A stretch of 64,000 bases of DNA from Pilimelia anulata (GCF_014647895.1 NZ_BMQB01000008.1:1-64000); one strand, 5' to 3'; numbered from the stretch's first letter, positions 40,772 to 49,348 are shown. Numbers and translations: made by a program. The notes: a model not told the origin generated them from the sequence alone.

Positions 40772-41634
40772 CGGAGTTCGATGGCTTGCCGGTGCTGCGC
40801 AACCCCGTGGCGGTGGCGGCGTTCGAGGGCTGGAACGACGCCGCGGACGCGTCGACCGCCGTCGTGGACCACCTGGAGCAGGTGTGGGAGGCGCGGGCGA
40901 TCACCGAGCTGGACCCCGAGGAGTTCTACGACTTCCAGGTCAGCCGGCCGACGATCGCGATGAGCGAGGGGGCGACCCGGCGGATCGAGTGGCCCGCCAC
41001 CCGGTTCCTGGTGGCCTCGCCGCCCGGCGCCGAGCGGGACGTGGTGCTGATCCGCGGGATCGAGCCCAGCATGAAGTGGCGGACGTTCTGCACCGAGGTG
41101 CTGGAGGTCTGCCACAGCCTGGAGGTCGAGCGGGTCGTGCTCCTCGGTGCGCTGCTGGCCGACGTGCCGTACACCCGGCCGCTGCCGATCAGCGGGAGCG
41201 CCTCGGACGCCGGGGCGGCCGACCGGTACCAGCTCACCCCCACCCGGTACGAGGGGCCGACCGGGATCGTGGGCGTGCTGCAGGAGGCGTGCAACCGGGC
41301 CGAGGTGGACGCGGTGTCGTTCTGGGTGCACGTACCGCACTACGCGAACAACCCGCCCTGCCCGAAGGCGACGCTGGCGCTGCTGCACCGGGTCGAGGAG
41401 GTGCTGGACCTGCCGGTACCGGTGGCGGACCTGGCCGAGGAGTCCGCGCGCTGGGAGAAGCGGGTCCGGGATGCCGCCGAGTCCGACGCCGAGCTGGCGG
41501 ACTACATCCGCGAGCTGGAGGAGCGCGTCGGCGACGACAGCATCCAGCCGCTGACCGGCGACGAGATCGCCAGCGAGTTCGAGAAGTACCTGCGCCGCCG
41601 GGGCGGCCCGGCGGGGCCGACCGCCACCGGCTGA
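40768..41634 (+). CDS. PAC2 family protein (proteasome assembly chaperone-like)
   Basis: A 288-residue protein of the PAC2/DUF75 family. Recognisable blocks are NPVAVAAFEGWNDAADAST, YDFQVSRPTI, LLGALLADVPYTRPLPISG and VSFWVHVPHYANNPPCPKATLALL. PAC2-fold proteins include eukaryotic proteasome assembly chaperones; the bacterial function is unproved, but proteasome-bearing actinobacteria keep one between metH and mshC. GTG start overlaps the leader-ORF stop; a GGAG also lies about 9 nt upstream. The C-terminus (about 215-288) is an acidic helix. Confidence 0.93.
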   Translation: MTEFDGLPVLRNPVAVAAFEGWNDAADASTAVVDHLEQVWEARAITELDPEEFYDFQVSRPTIAMSEGATRRIEWPATRFLVASPPGAERDVVLIRGIEPSMKWRTFCTEVLEVCHSLEVERVVLLGALLADVPYTRPLPISGSASDAGAADRYQLTPTRYEGPTGIVGVLQEACNRAEVDAVSFWVHVPHYANNPPCPKATLALLHRVEEVLDLPVPVADLAEESARWEKRVRDAAESDAELADYIRELEERVGDDSIQPLTGDEIASEFEKYLRRRGGPAGPTATG

Positions 41635-41645
41635 GCCGCGAGCGT

Positions 41646-41685
41646 GCGGTGGGGGTGGCGCCGGGTTCGGCGCCACCCCCACCGC
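41646..41685. terminator. Perfect 17-bp hairpin between PAC2 and DsbA-like genes
   Basis: GCGGTGGGGGTGGCGCC (41646-41662) pairs exactly with 41669-41685 over a 6-nt loop, between convergent genes. Putative bidirectional terminator. Confidence 0.75.
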
Positions 41686-41689
41686 TGCG

Positions 41690-42334
41690 TCAGTCGAAGT
41701 TCAGCGAGCCGCCGCGGGTGCGCTTCAGCTCGTAGAAGTCCGGGTAGCCGGCGAGCAGGCGGGCGCCGTCGAAGATCCGCACGGCGTCCTCGCCGCGCGG
41801 GATCGAGGACAGGACCGGGCCGAAGAACGCCACCCCGTCGATGTGGATCGTCGGGGTGCCGACGTCCAGGCCGACGGGCTTCATCCCGGCGTCGTGGCTG
41901 CGCCGCAACTCCCCGTCGTACGCGGTGCTCGTCGCGGCCGCCGCCAACTCGGCCGGCAGGCCCACCTCGGCCAGCGCCGGCGGGATGACCGCCGCGTAAT
42001 CCTTGTTGCCCTCCTTGTGGATCCGGTTGCCCAGGGCCGTGTACAGCGGCCGGAGCACCTCGTCGCCGTGCTGCGCGGCGGCGGCGACGGCCACCCGGAC
42101 CGGGCCCCACGCGCGGTCCATCAGCGCGCGGTACTCGGCGTTCAGGTCGCGGTCGGCGTTGAGGATGGACAGGCTCATCACCCGGAATCGCAGGTCGATG
42201 TCGCGCTGCTGCTCCACCTCCAGGATCCACCGCGAGGTGATCCACGCGAACGGGCAGACGGGGTCGAACCAGAAGTCCACGGTCGCGGTGCCGGTGCCGG
42301 CCGCCGCGGGGTCGATCGTCGGTGCTGACGTCAT
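41690..42334 (-). CDS. DsbA-family thioredoxin-fold protein (mycothiol-dependent nitroreductase-like)
   Basis: A 214-residue DsbA-like protein: thioredoxin beta-alpha start TVDFWFDPVCPFAWITSRW, an alpha-helical insert, and the cis-Pro loop VGTPTIHIDGVAFFG. The active site is Cys27-Pro-Phe-Ala30, so the resolving cysteine is absent; a monothiol mechanism with mycothiol is plausible. Its relatives include the actinobacterial mycothiol-dependent reductase Rv2466c group. Cytoplasmic (no signal peptide). Divergent from the gntR gene. Confidence 0.87.
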   Translation of the reverse strand: MTSAPTIDPAAAGTGTATVDFWFDPVCPFAWITSRWILEVEQQRDIDLRFRVMSLSILNADRDLNAEYRALMDRAWGPVRVAVAAAAQHGDEVLRPLYTALGNRIHKEGNKDYAAVIPPALAEVGLPAELAAAATSTAYDGELRRSHDAGMKPVGLDVGTPTIHIDGVAFFGPVLSSIPRGEDAVRIFDGARLLAGYPDFYELKRTRGGSLNFD

Positions 42335-42507
42335 GATGCTGGGCTCCTCCCGGGGGATGTGCCGGGGCCAACGCCGCGAACGCGGTTCACCTTCCCAGTG
42401 GGCAACGATTCCGGGCGGGCAACGGTATGACGTCGATCACGTCGGTGCGGGCGGGCGGCGCCGGCGGGTGTTCGGCGTGTCGCGGTGCGTCGGCACGCGC
42501 GTGCTGG

Positions 42508-42519
42508 GGCATCCTAGGA
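42508..42519 (+). promoter_or_regulatory. GGCATCCTAGGA box at the gntR promoter
   Basis: Third exact copy of the 12-mer found twice upstream of wrbA. Here it is followed directly by ACCTAGG, so CCTAGG boxes sit at 42513-42518 and 42521-42526, then TAGGAA (42529-42534) 9 nt before the gntR GTG. Position suggests autoregulation by the GntR protein. Confidence 0.5.
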
Positions 42520-42543
42520 ACCTAGGGGTAGGAATCGGATGGG

Positions 42544-43365
42544 GTGGTCGAGGTGAGCATCAATCCGGGCGCAGCGGAATTCCCGCACCGGCAGATCGCG
42601 GCGCAGCTCCGCGCGCAGGTCCGCCAGGGCGACTGGGGGCCGGGCGAGCGGCTGCCGTCGATCCCGGCGATCGCGGCGAGCTACGGCGTGGCCAAGCAGA
42701 CCGTGCAGCGGGCCGTCGACCAGCTCCGGGTCGAGGGCGTGCTGATCACCAAGCCGGGCAGCGGCACGTACGTGCGGGGCACCAAGCGGCGGCTCAACCG
42801 GCTCTCCCGCGGACGGTACGGGGCGCTGCGCGGGTACCACTCCGACCTCGCCGCCCGGTACCGGCAGTACCTCACCGAGGTCGGCCACGCGCCCGCCCCG
42901 GCGGAGGTGGCCGACGCGTTCGGGGTGGCCGACGGGGCGTCCCTGCTGGTCCGCCGGCACCTGGTCCGGACGCAGGACGCGCCGGTGGAGGTCGGCGCCT
43001 CCTGGTTCCGGCCCGCCGACGTCGACGGGACGCCGGTGGCCCGGCAGGAGGCGTTCGGGCGGCCGCTGTACCAGGAGGTCGAGGAGGCCACCGGGCGCCG
43101 GTATGCCCGGGCCACCGACACGATCAGCGCCCGGCAGCCCAGCCGGGAGGAGGCCGAGCAGCTCCAGATCCGGCCCGACACGCCCGTGCTGCACCTGCTG
43201 CACGTGGCGTTCGACGGGTCCCGGCGGGTGATCGAGGTGGCGCAGGCGACCTGGCCGGGGCCGATGACGTCGCTGACCGAGGAGTACGCGATCCCGGCCC
43301 CGCACCGGCCGGACGACCAGCCGGGCTCCGCGCTCGACGCCGAACCCGGCCTGGTCTTCGGCTGA
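42544..43365 (+). CDS. GntR/HutC family transcriptional regulator (UTRA domain)
   Basis: A 273-residue regulator. N-terminal GntR winged helix-turn-helix (about 10-80: HRQIAAQLRAQVRQGDWGPGERLPSIPAIAASYGVAKQTVQRA, LITKPGSGTYVR) followed by a UTRA ligand-binding domain (about 105-250). This HutC-type group senses small metabolites such as sugars or histidine-pathway compounds. GTG 42544 is likely leaderless; GTG 42553 is an alternative. The GGCATCCTAGGA box upstream links it to wrbA (inference). Confidence 0.92.
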   Translation: MVEVSINPGAAEFPHRQIAAQLRAQVRQGDWGPGERLPSIPAIAASYGVAKQTVQRAVDQLRVEGVLITKPGSGTYVRGTKRRLNRLSRGRYGALRGYHSDLAARYRQYLTEVGHAPAPAEVADAFGVADGASLLVRRHLVRTQDAPVEVGASWFRPADVDGTPVARQEAFGRPLYQEVEEATGRRYARATDTISARQPSREEAEQLQIRPDTPVLHLLHVAFDGSRRVIEVAQATWPGPMTSLTEEYAIPAPHRPDDQPGSALDAEPGLVFG

Positions 43366-43386
43366 CTCCCCCGGCGGCGCCGGCCG

Positions 43387-44982
43387 CTAGTAGGCGAACC
43401 CACTGACGGTTCCGTGCAGCCGACCGCCGATGCCGGCGAGCTGGTGTGCGTTCGCGGTGGTGGCGTCGCTGGCCACCCGGGCCCGCGCGGCGTCCCCGGC
43501 GACCTCGCGAACGCCCTCGGCGATGCTGGCCACGGCGGCGGCGGCCTCGGCGACGCTGCGCCGCATCTCCGACGTGGTGGCCGTCTGCTCCTCCACGGCG
43601 GCCGCGATGACGGTTTGCAGGCTGTTGATGCCGCTGATCACGTCCGAGATGCGGCCCATCGCGCCGACGGCATCGCCGGTGCCGCTCTGGATGGCGACGA
43701 TCTGGACGCCGATCTGCTCCGCCGCCTCGGCCGTGGCCCGGGCGAGCTCGCGCACCTCGCCCGCGACTACCGCGAACCCGCGACCGGCCTCGCCGGCCCT
43801 CGCCGCCTCGATCGTGGCGTTCAGGGCGAGCAGGTTGGTCTGGGCGGCGATGGAGGCGATGACCTCGAGGAACTGGCCGATCTGCTCACTGGCCGCGGCG
43901 AGGCCGCCCACGCCGTCGCGTGCCAGGGCGGCGGTCTCCACCGCGGCAGCGGCCACCCCGGCCGCCTCCTGCGCGCTGCGGGCGATCTCCGCGATCGACT
44001 CGCCCATCTGCTCCGCGCCGGCCGCGATGCTGTCCACCTGGGCCGCCGCCAACGCCGCCGACGAGGTCAGGCCGTCGGCGCGCTCGTGGGCCTGCCCGCC
44101 CAGGTCGCCCGCCGTCGCCGACTCCGCGCGCACGTCGTCGGCCACGCCGTGGATCTGCTCCACGGCACCGGCCAGCTCGCGCATCAGTGCCTGCATGCGG
44201 CCGATGAGGGCATTCGCCGCGGCGGCGACCGCCCCCAGCTCGTCCCGACGGCTCTCGTCGAGCCGCGCCGTCAGGTCGCCGTCGCCGCCGGCGATCTGCG
44301 CCAGTCGGTCGCGCAGGGCGCGCAGCGGCCGGCGGATCGACCGGGTGATCCACTGTCCCAGCAGGACGAGCAGGGCCATCGCGCAGCCCGAGGACACGAC
44401 GATCACCCAGCGGGCGGTGCCCGCCGTGTCCTCCATCCGCTGTTGCGCCCGGGTCGACTCGGCCTCGATCACGTCGGTGGTCCCGCCCATGCCGTCCTCC
44501 AGTTCGTGGAAGGCGTGCAGGAAGGCGGGCAGCCGCCGCTCGGCCGCGTCGTGCCGGCCGGCCGCCGCCTCGGCCACGAGCGACTCGGCGGCGGCGAGGT
44601 ACGCGGCGAGCGCCGGCGCGAGGCCGTCGAAGGCGGCGGCGATCGCCGGGCTGTCCACCAGTTCGCGGGTGTGGGCGATATCGGCGCGGAAGGCCGCAGC
44701 GTGGGCGCGGCTCTCCTCGGCGACGGCGCTGCGCTCCGCGCCGGTGCCGGCGCGCAGCGCCGTCAGGACGTCACCGCGCAGCGCGTCGTGCATCATGTCG
44801 GCGTGGCCCTGGGCGCGCACCATCTCCTGCCGGACGCTGCTGCGCTGCGCGGCGGCGGTCATCGACCCGAGCTCGGTGTATCCCACCGCGCCGACCAGGA
44901 GGATGAACCCGGCCGCCAAACCGGTCAAGAGGTTGTTCCGCCCGGATACCGTGAGGGCGGGCCGCATCGCTGAGGAAGGCAT
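43387..44982 (-). CDS. Methyl-accepting chemotaxis protein
   Basis: A 531-residue transducer. Membrane helix 1 at about 17-37, an extracytoplasmic four-helix-bundle sensor (about 40-185), helix 2 at about 188-212, a HAMP domain (about 213-265), and the cytoplasmic signalling helices with the conserved tip EVIASIAAQTNLLALNATIEAARAGE-type segment. No C-terminal CheR/CheB tether pentapeptide is seen; it ends SGFAY. The ATG has a GGAGGTAG site. It implies chemotaxis in this organism, as in genera with motile spores. No che genes are adjacent. Confidence 0.93.
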   Translation of the reverse strand: MPSSAMRPALTVSGRNNLLTGLAAGFILLVGAVGYTELGSMTAAAQRSSVRQEMVRAQGHADMMHDALRGDVLTALRAGTGAERSAVAEESRAHAAAFRADIAHTRELVDSPAIAAAFDGLAPALAAYLAAAESLVAEAAAGRHDAAERRLPAFLHAFHELEDGMGGTTDVIEAESTRAQQRMEDTAGTARWVIVVSSGCAMALLVLLGQWITRSIRRPLRALRDRLAQIAGGDGDLTARLDESRRDELGAVAAAANALIGRMQALMRELAGAVEQIHGVADDVRAESATAGDLGGQAHERADGLTSSAALAAAQVDSIAAGAEQMGESIAEIARSAQEAAGVAAAAVETAALARDGVGGLAAASEQIGQFLEVIASIAAQTNLLALNATIEAARAGEAGRGFAVVAGEVRELARATAEAAEQIGVQIVAIQSGTGDAVGAMGRISDVISGINSLQTVIAAAVEEQTATTSEMRRSVAEAAAAVASIAEGVREVAGDAARARVASDATTANAHQLAGIGGRLHGTVSGFAY

Positions 44983-45118
44983 ATCTACCTCCGTCGAAAT
45001 CGGGCGGGCTGCCGCGCAACCCGACAGGCGGGCAGATCGGCGCCGACGATTCCGGCCTGAACATTTCGAAACGGAGAACTCCCCCACGCAACGGTGATCC
45101 GTCCCACAGACTGGGGGG

Positions 45119-45589
45119 ATGCCCGACGCAGGCGTCAGCGCCACCGTCCTCGGCCGCATGATCGTGCAGGCGAGCAGGGTGCTGGACGTGCCGTTCGGCG
45201 CGGTGCTGGACCGGCACGGGGTCACCCGCAATGGCTGGTGGCTGCTCAGCGAGCTGTACCGCAGCCGCGCCGGCGCGCTGGCCACGCTCGGCGAGCACGC
45301 CCGGCGCAGCGCTCTCGCGGCGTCGTCGGCGACGGTGGCCGCCGATCAGCTCGTCGGCCTCGGGCTGACCCGCCGGTGGCGCCCGGCCGGCAACCGCCGG
45401 ATCACGATGATCGCCATCACGGACGCGGGTGTCGCCTTCGTCGAGGCGGTGCGAGCCGATCTGGAGGTCGCCGTGCACCGGCTCTACCGGCTCTACGACC
45501 CGGCGGAGCGCGAGACGCTCCACGGCCTGCTGTCGCGCCTTCTCACCGACCCGGCGGCGCCCGCCGCCGGGTCGGACGCGACGCCGTAG
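45119..45589 (+). CDS. MarR family transcriptional regulator
   Basis: A 156-residue protein with a winged helix-turn-helix (about 45-110: GALATLGEHARRSALAASSATVAADQLVGLGLTRRW, NRRITMIAITDAG wing) flanked by dimerisation helices, the MarR layout. Divergent from the chemoreceptor gene across 136 bp, so it may control that gene as well as itself. Ligand unknown. Confidence 0.87.
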   Translation: MPDAGVSATVLGRMIVQASRVLDVPFGAVLDRHGVTRNGWWLLSELYRSRAGALATLGEHARRSALAASSATVAADQLVGLGLTRRWRPAGNRRITMIAITDAGVAFVEAVRADLEVAVHRLYRLYDPAERETLHGLLSRLLTDPAAPAAGSDATP

Positions 45590-45616
45590 GCGCACCGTGC
45601 GGTGGCCGACGAGCGG

Positions 45617-45898
45617 TCAGCGGGGCAGGAGCCTACCGGCGGCGTACAGCAGGCCCGCCGCGCCGCACAGGGCCAGCGCCAGCAGCCAGTGGGTGATCGT
45701 CGCGCTGATCGCCCCCGGCCCGCCCAGCGTGCCCGACAGCTCCGCCGGGGTGGCGTGCGCGGCCCAGTACGGGAACCAGAACGCCCGCCCCAGCACCAGC
45801 ACGGCGACCCCGACCGCGAGCGCCCGCAGCAGCCACCCCACGACCGCCGCCGGGCGCGGGCGGGTCGATCGGATCAGGGCGGTGGCGAGGCTAGGCAC
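45617..45898 (-). CDS. Small membrane protein downstream of mshC
   Basis: A 93-residue protein with two predicted membrane helices (about 18-38 and 68-88) separated by a short loop containing FWFPYWAAH. GTG start lies inside the last codons of mshC (8-nt overlap), so it is translated with it. No family recognised. Confidence 0.68.
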   Translation of the reverse strand: MPSLATALIRSTRPRPAAVVGWLLRALAVGVAVLVLGRAFWFPYWAAHATPAELSGTLGGPGAISATITHWLLALALCGAAGLLYAAGRLLPR

Positions 45899-47141
45899 GG
45901 CTCACGTCCAGCTCCACGCCGAGCAGGGCGTCGATCGCGTTGCGGACCAGCGCCGGGGCGTCCGGGTCGTCGCCGCTGCCGGCGACGGCGGCCTCGGCCC
46001 ACCAGTCCAGCAGCGAGAGGGCGCCCGGCGTGTCCAGGTCCTCGGCCAGCCGGCCGCGGAGCCCGGCCAGCAGCTCGGCGCCGGACGGGCCGGCGGCGGC
46101 CCGGGCGGCCTCGCGCCAGCGGTGCAGCCGGGCCCTGGCGATCTTGAGCAGGTCGTCGGTCCACTGCCGGTCGGCCCGGTAGTGGTCGGCCAGCAGGGCC
46201 AGCCGCAGGGCCATCGGCGGTACGTCGTCGGCGAGCAGGGTTCCCACGAACACCAGGTTGCCCTGTGACTTGGACATCTTGTCGCCGTTGAGCCCGATCA
46301 TGCCCGCGTGGACATAGTGCCCGGCGAACGGCCGCGCCCCGGTCAGCGTCTCGGCGTGCGCGGCCGAGCACTCGTGGTGCGGGAACAGCAGGTCGTTGCC
46401 GCCGCCCTGGACGGTGACCGTGTCGCCGAGCAGTTCGAGGGCGATCACCGCGCACTCGATGTGCCAGCCGGGCCGGCCGTCGCCGAGGACGCCGCCGGGC
46501 CAGGACGGCTCGCCGGCCCGGGCGCCGCGCCACAGCAGCGGGTCCAGCGGGTCCCGCTTGCCGGGGCGCTGCGGGTCGCCGCCGCGCTCGGCCGAGAACG
46601 TCAGCATCTGGTCCCGGGACAGGTGCGACTCGTAGCCGAAGTGCGGCGCGGCGGTGAGGTCGAAGTACATGTCGTTGGTGCCGTCGTCGAGCCGGTACGC
46701 GGCGCCGCGGGCCAGCAGCTCGGCGGTGCGCTCGGCGATCACCGGGATCGACTCGACGGCGCCGATGTAGTGGTCGGGCGGGATCAGCCGCAGCGCGCCC
46801 ATCTCCTTGCGGAACACGGCCGTCTCGCGCTCGGCCAGCGCCTCCCACTCCTCGCCGTCGCGGGCGGCCCGCTCCAGCAGCGGGTCGTCGATGTCGGTGA
46901 CGTTCTGCACGTACGCGACGTCGCGGCCGGCGTCCCGCCAGGACCGCTGCACCAGGTCGAAGGTGATCATGGTGGCGGCGTGGCCGAGGTGGGCGGCGTC
47001 GTACGGGGTGATGCCGCAGACGTACATGGTCGCCGGCCCGCTGCCGGTCGGGTGGATGGCGCGGCGCGCCGAATCGAAGAGGGCGAGCGGCTGGCCAGTG
47101 CCGGGCAGGCGCGGGACCTCGGGTCCGGACCAGGATTCCAT
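45891..47141 (-). CDS. mshC: L-cysteine:1D-myo-inosityl 2-amino-2-deoxy-alpha-D-glucopyranoside ligase MshC
   Basis: A 416-residue cysteinyl-tRNA-synthetase-like ligase without an anticodon-binding domain of full length. Zinc-site Cys42 (YVCGITPYD), HLGH at 51-54 (HIGH motif), Cys230 (WHIECAV), His255/256 and Cys258, and KMSKS at 288-292. MshC joins cysteine to GlcN-Ins in mycothiol biosynthesis. It is told apart from CysS by MESWSGPEVPRLPG at the start and GITPYDAAHLGHA. TAGGGT (47149-47154) is 7 nt before the ATG (leaderless). Confidence 0.97.
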   Translation of the reverse strand: MESWSGPEVPRLPGTGQPLALFDSARRAIHPTGSGPATMYVCGITPYDAAHLGHAATMITFDLVQRSWRDAGRDVAYVQNVTDIDDPLLERAARDGEEWEALAERETAVFRKEMGALRLIPPDHYIGAVESIPVIAERTAELLARGAAYRLDDGTNDMYFDLTAAPHFGYESHLSRDQMLTFSAERGGDPQRPGKRDPLDPLLWRGARAGEPSWPGGVLGDGRPGWHIECAVIALELLGDTVTVQGGGNDLLFPHHECSAAHAETLTGARPFAGHYVHAGMIGLNGDKMSKSQGNLVFVGTLLADDVPPMALRLALLADHYRADRQWTDDLLKIARARLHRWREAARAAAGPSGAELLAGLRGRLAEDLDTPGALSLLDWWAEAAVAGSGDDPDAPALVRNAIDALLGVELDVSRA

Positions 47142-47209
47142 GTCACCCACCCTAGCGACCACTCCGGCGCGTCCCGGTGATGATCGGCCCGGACGGGCAT
47201 CGGCGCAGG

Positions 47210-47989
47210 TCAGATGGGCGGCCAGGGGATCGCGGTGCGGTCGTCCGGCGGCACCGGGAAGGTGCCGGCGGCGGCCAGCACGGCGGTCCGGCCGACCAGC
47301 GCGGCGATCTCGCCGGCGGTCAGGTGCGCGGCCAGGCCGGCGGCCAGGCCGGCGCCGTACGCGGCGGTGAGCCGGGCCAGCGCGGCCCGGACCGGGTCGG
47401 GCAGCGGGCGGCCGGCCCAGCCCCACAGGATCGTGCGCAGCTTCGGCGCCGCGTGGAAGCACAGGCCGTGGTCGACGCCGTACAGCCGCTCCCCCGCCCC
47501 GGTCAGCACGTGCCCGCCCTTGCGGTCGGCGTTGTTGGCCAGCACGTCGAACGCGGCCAGCGCCGCCAGGTCGGCGTCGTCGGCGTGGGCCAGCACGTAC
47601 GGGCGGCCGGCGTCGTCGCGGGCGGCGAGCACCGGCAGCCAGCCCGCCGGCACCTCGTCGGCGGGTACGAAGCCGACCGGCGGCGGGGCGGCCTCCTCGA
47701 TCCACACCTGGCAGGAGCCGACGCCGAGCGGCCCGTCGCGGAGCACCGTCGGCGGGACGAACGACCAGCCCGCGGCGGCGGCCACCAGGTACGCGGCGAC
47801 CTCCCGGCCGGCGAGCGTGCCGTCGGGGAAGTCCCACAGCGGGCGCTCGCCGCGGACCGGCTTGTACACGCAGGCGATCCCGCCGCCGGGGGCGTCGACG
47901 CGGGCGTACAGCGTGGTGTTCGAGGCGTCGGTGAGCCGGCCGGTCAGGTGCAGCGCGCCGTCGACGAAGCCGGGTGGCGGGTCGGTCAC
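47210..47989 (-). CDS. SCO1664 family protein, PI3/4-kinase-like fold
   Basis: A 259-residue protein. VYKPVRGERPLWDFPDG carries a likely ATP-binding Lys; FDVLANNADRKGGHVL and GVDHGLCFH resemble the catalytic and metal-binding loops of PI3/4-kinase/HipA-type kinases. The substrate is unknown. GTG start overlaps the DUF3090 stop (GTGA). The SCO1664/DUF3090/phosphomutase trio is a recurrent actinobacterial cluster. Confidence 0.85.
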   Translation of the reverse strand: MTDPPPGFVDGALHLTGRLTDASNTTLYARVDAPGGGIACVYKPVRGERPLWDFPDGTLAGREVAAYLVAAAAGWSFVPPTVLRDGPLGVGSCQVWIEEAAPPPVGFVPADEVPAGWLPVLAARDDAGRPYVLAHADDADLAALAAFDVLANNADRKGGHVLTGAGERLYGVDHGLCFHAAPKLRTILWGWAGRPLPDPVRAALARLTAAYGAGLAAGLAAHLTAGEIAALVGRTAVLAAAGTFPVPPDDRTAIPWPPI

Positions 47990-48564
47990 CGGTGATAGCC
48001 GTTGTGCCGGGGGCACAGGTGTCCCCCGGTGTCGAGCGGCTGGCCGCACAGCGGGCACGGCGGGCGGCCGGCGGAGACGACCAGCCGGGCCCGGGCGATG
48101 AACGCGCGGGTGGCCTCCGGGGTCAGCCGGACCCGCAGCCGGTCGAGGTCCGCGTCGATGATCTCGTCGTCGGCGCCGCCGTCGTCCTCGCGCTCCTCCG
48201 GCTCGTCCTCGCGCTCGGTGTCGCCCGCGGCGACGGCCTCGATGAGGACGGTGGCCGACTCGACGTCGAAGGCCAGGCCGAGGGTGCCGACGCGGAACTC
48301 CTCGTCCACCGGGGTGTCCAGCGGGCCGTTGTCCGGCGGGTCGTCCGCGGCCTCCGGCACGTCGGTGGCGAACCGGCGGCGGGCCTCGGTGAGCAGCTCC
48401 TCCAACTTGTCGGCGAGCAGCACGACCTGGACCTTCTCCAGCGCGACCGAGACGAGCCGGCCGCCGCCCTTGGCCTGGAGGAAGAACGTCCGCTCACCCG
48501 GCGGACCCACCGTCCCGGCGACGAACCGCTCCGGCGGCTCGAACGCGTACACCTGATGGGCCAT
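47986..48564 (-). CDS. DUF3090 family protein with C-terminal zinc-ribbon-like motif
   Basis: A 192-residue protein starting MAHQVYAFEPPERFVAGTVG, the DUF3090 hallmark. An acidic Glu/Asp-rich insert (about 113-138) precedes a C-terminal CPLCGQPLDTGGHLCPRHNG, a probable metal site. Function unknown. TAGGGT (48571-48576) is 6 nt before the ATG (leaderless). It is coupled to the SCO1664-type gene. Confidence 0.9.
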   Translation of the reverse strand: MAHQVYAFEPPERFVAGTVGPPGERTFFLQAKGGGRLVSVALEKVQVVLLADKLEELLTEARRRFATDVPEAADDPPDNGPLDTPVDEEFRVGTLGLAFDVESATVLIEAVAAGDTEREDEPEEREDDGGADDEIIDADLDRLRVRLTPEATRAFIARARLVVSAGRPPCPLCGQPLDTGGHLCPRHNGYHR

Positions 48565-48599
48565 GCCCCGACCCTATCCGGCGCGCTGCGCGATGGCGA

Positions 48600-49295
48600 C
48601 TACCCGTAGGTCCATCCGCCCGCGCCGCCGCCGACGGCCGCGTCGGACGCCGCGGCGCCGGCCACCGCGCCGCCGCCGGGCGCGGCCGGCGCGGCGGCGC
48701 CGGTGTCGTTGAGGCGCAGCAGGAACGGGCGCAGCTCGGTGTACCGGACGGCGGTGATCGAGGCCGGGTCGACGACGATCCGCTGGTACAGGTCGAGGTG
48801 CAGGCCGAGCGCGTCGGCCACGATGGCCTTGATCACATCGCCGTGGCTGCACGCCACCCAGACGGCGTCCGGCCCGTGCTGGGCGGTGATCCGGTCGTCC
48901 CACTCGCGGATCGCGGCGACCGCGCGGGCGGACATCGCGGCGAGCGGCTCGCCGGCCGGGAACGTCACGGCGCTCGGGTGCTGCTGCACCCGACTCCACA
49001 GCGGATCGGTGGCGAGCCGGCGCAGCGGCTGGCCCTCCCAGTCGCCGTACCCGCACTCGGTCAGCCGGTCGTCCACCGTGACGCCGACCCGGGGCAGGGC
49101 CAGCCGCAGGGTCTGCCGGCAGCGGCGCAGCGGGCTGCTGACGACCGCGGCGGGCGCGGCCGCGCGCAGCCGCGCGCCGACCGACTCGGCCTGGGCGCGG
49201 CCGACGTCGTCGAGGTGGACGGCCCGCCGGCCGGCCAGGGTGCCGTCGGCGTTGGCGGTCGTCCGCCCGTGCCGCAACAACAGTACGGTCGCCAT
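48600..49295 (-). CDS. Histidine phosphatase (MSMEG_4193-type putative phosphomutase)
   Basis: A 231-residue member of the phosphoglycerate-mutase/histidine-phosphatase superfamily. RHG at 8-10 (LLLRHGRTTAN) carries the phospho-accepting His9; SSPLRRCRQT, ECGYGDWEG and CSHGDVIKA supply the remaining active-site residues. The C-terminal 30 residues are Gly/Ala-rich. Likely a phosphatase; the substrate may be a product of the neighbouring kinase-like protein (inference). TAGGGT at 49302-49307 lies 6 nt before the ATG. Confidence 0.9.
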   Translation of the reverse strand: MATVLLLRHGRTTANADGTLAGRRAVHLDDVGRAQAESVGARLRAAAPAAVVSSPLRRCRQTLRLALPRVGVTVDDRLTECGYGDWEGQPLRRLATDPLWSRVQQHPSAVTFPAGEPLAAMSARAVAAIREWDDRITAQHGPDAVWVACSHGDVIKAIVADALGLHLDLYQRIVVDPASITAVRYTELRPFLLRLNDTGAAAPAAPGGGAVAGAAASDAAVGGGAGGWTYG

Positions 49296-49319
49296 GCCCC
49301 CACCCTACGGACCGCGGCG

Positions 49320-49347
49320 GCCGGCCCGGGAGGGTTCCCGGGCCGGC
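49320..49347 (-). terminator. 12-bp hairpin after uppP
   Basis: GCCGGCCCGGGA (49320-49331) pairs perfectly with TCCCGGGCCGGC (49336-49347) over 4 nt, beginning one base after the uppP stop. Likely terminator of the LLM-uppP operon. Confidence 0.6.
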
Positions 49348-49348
49348 G

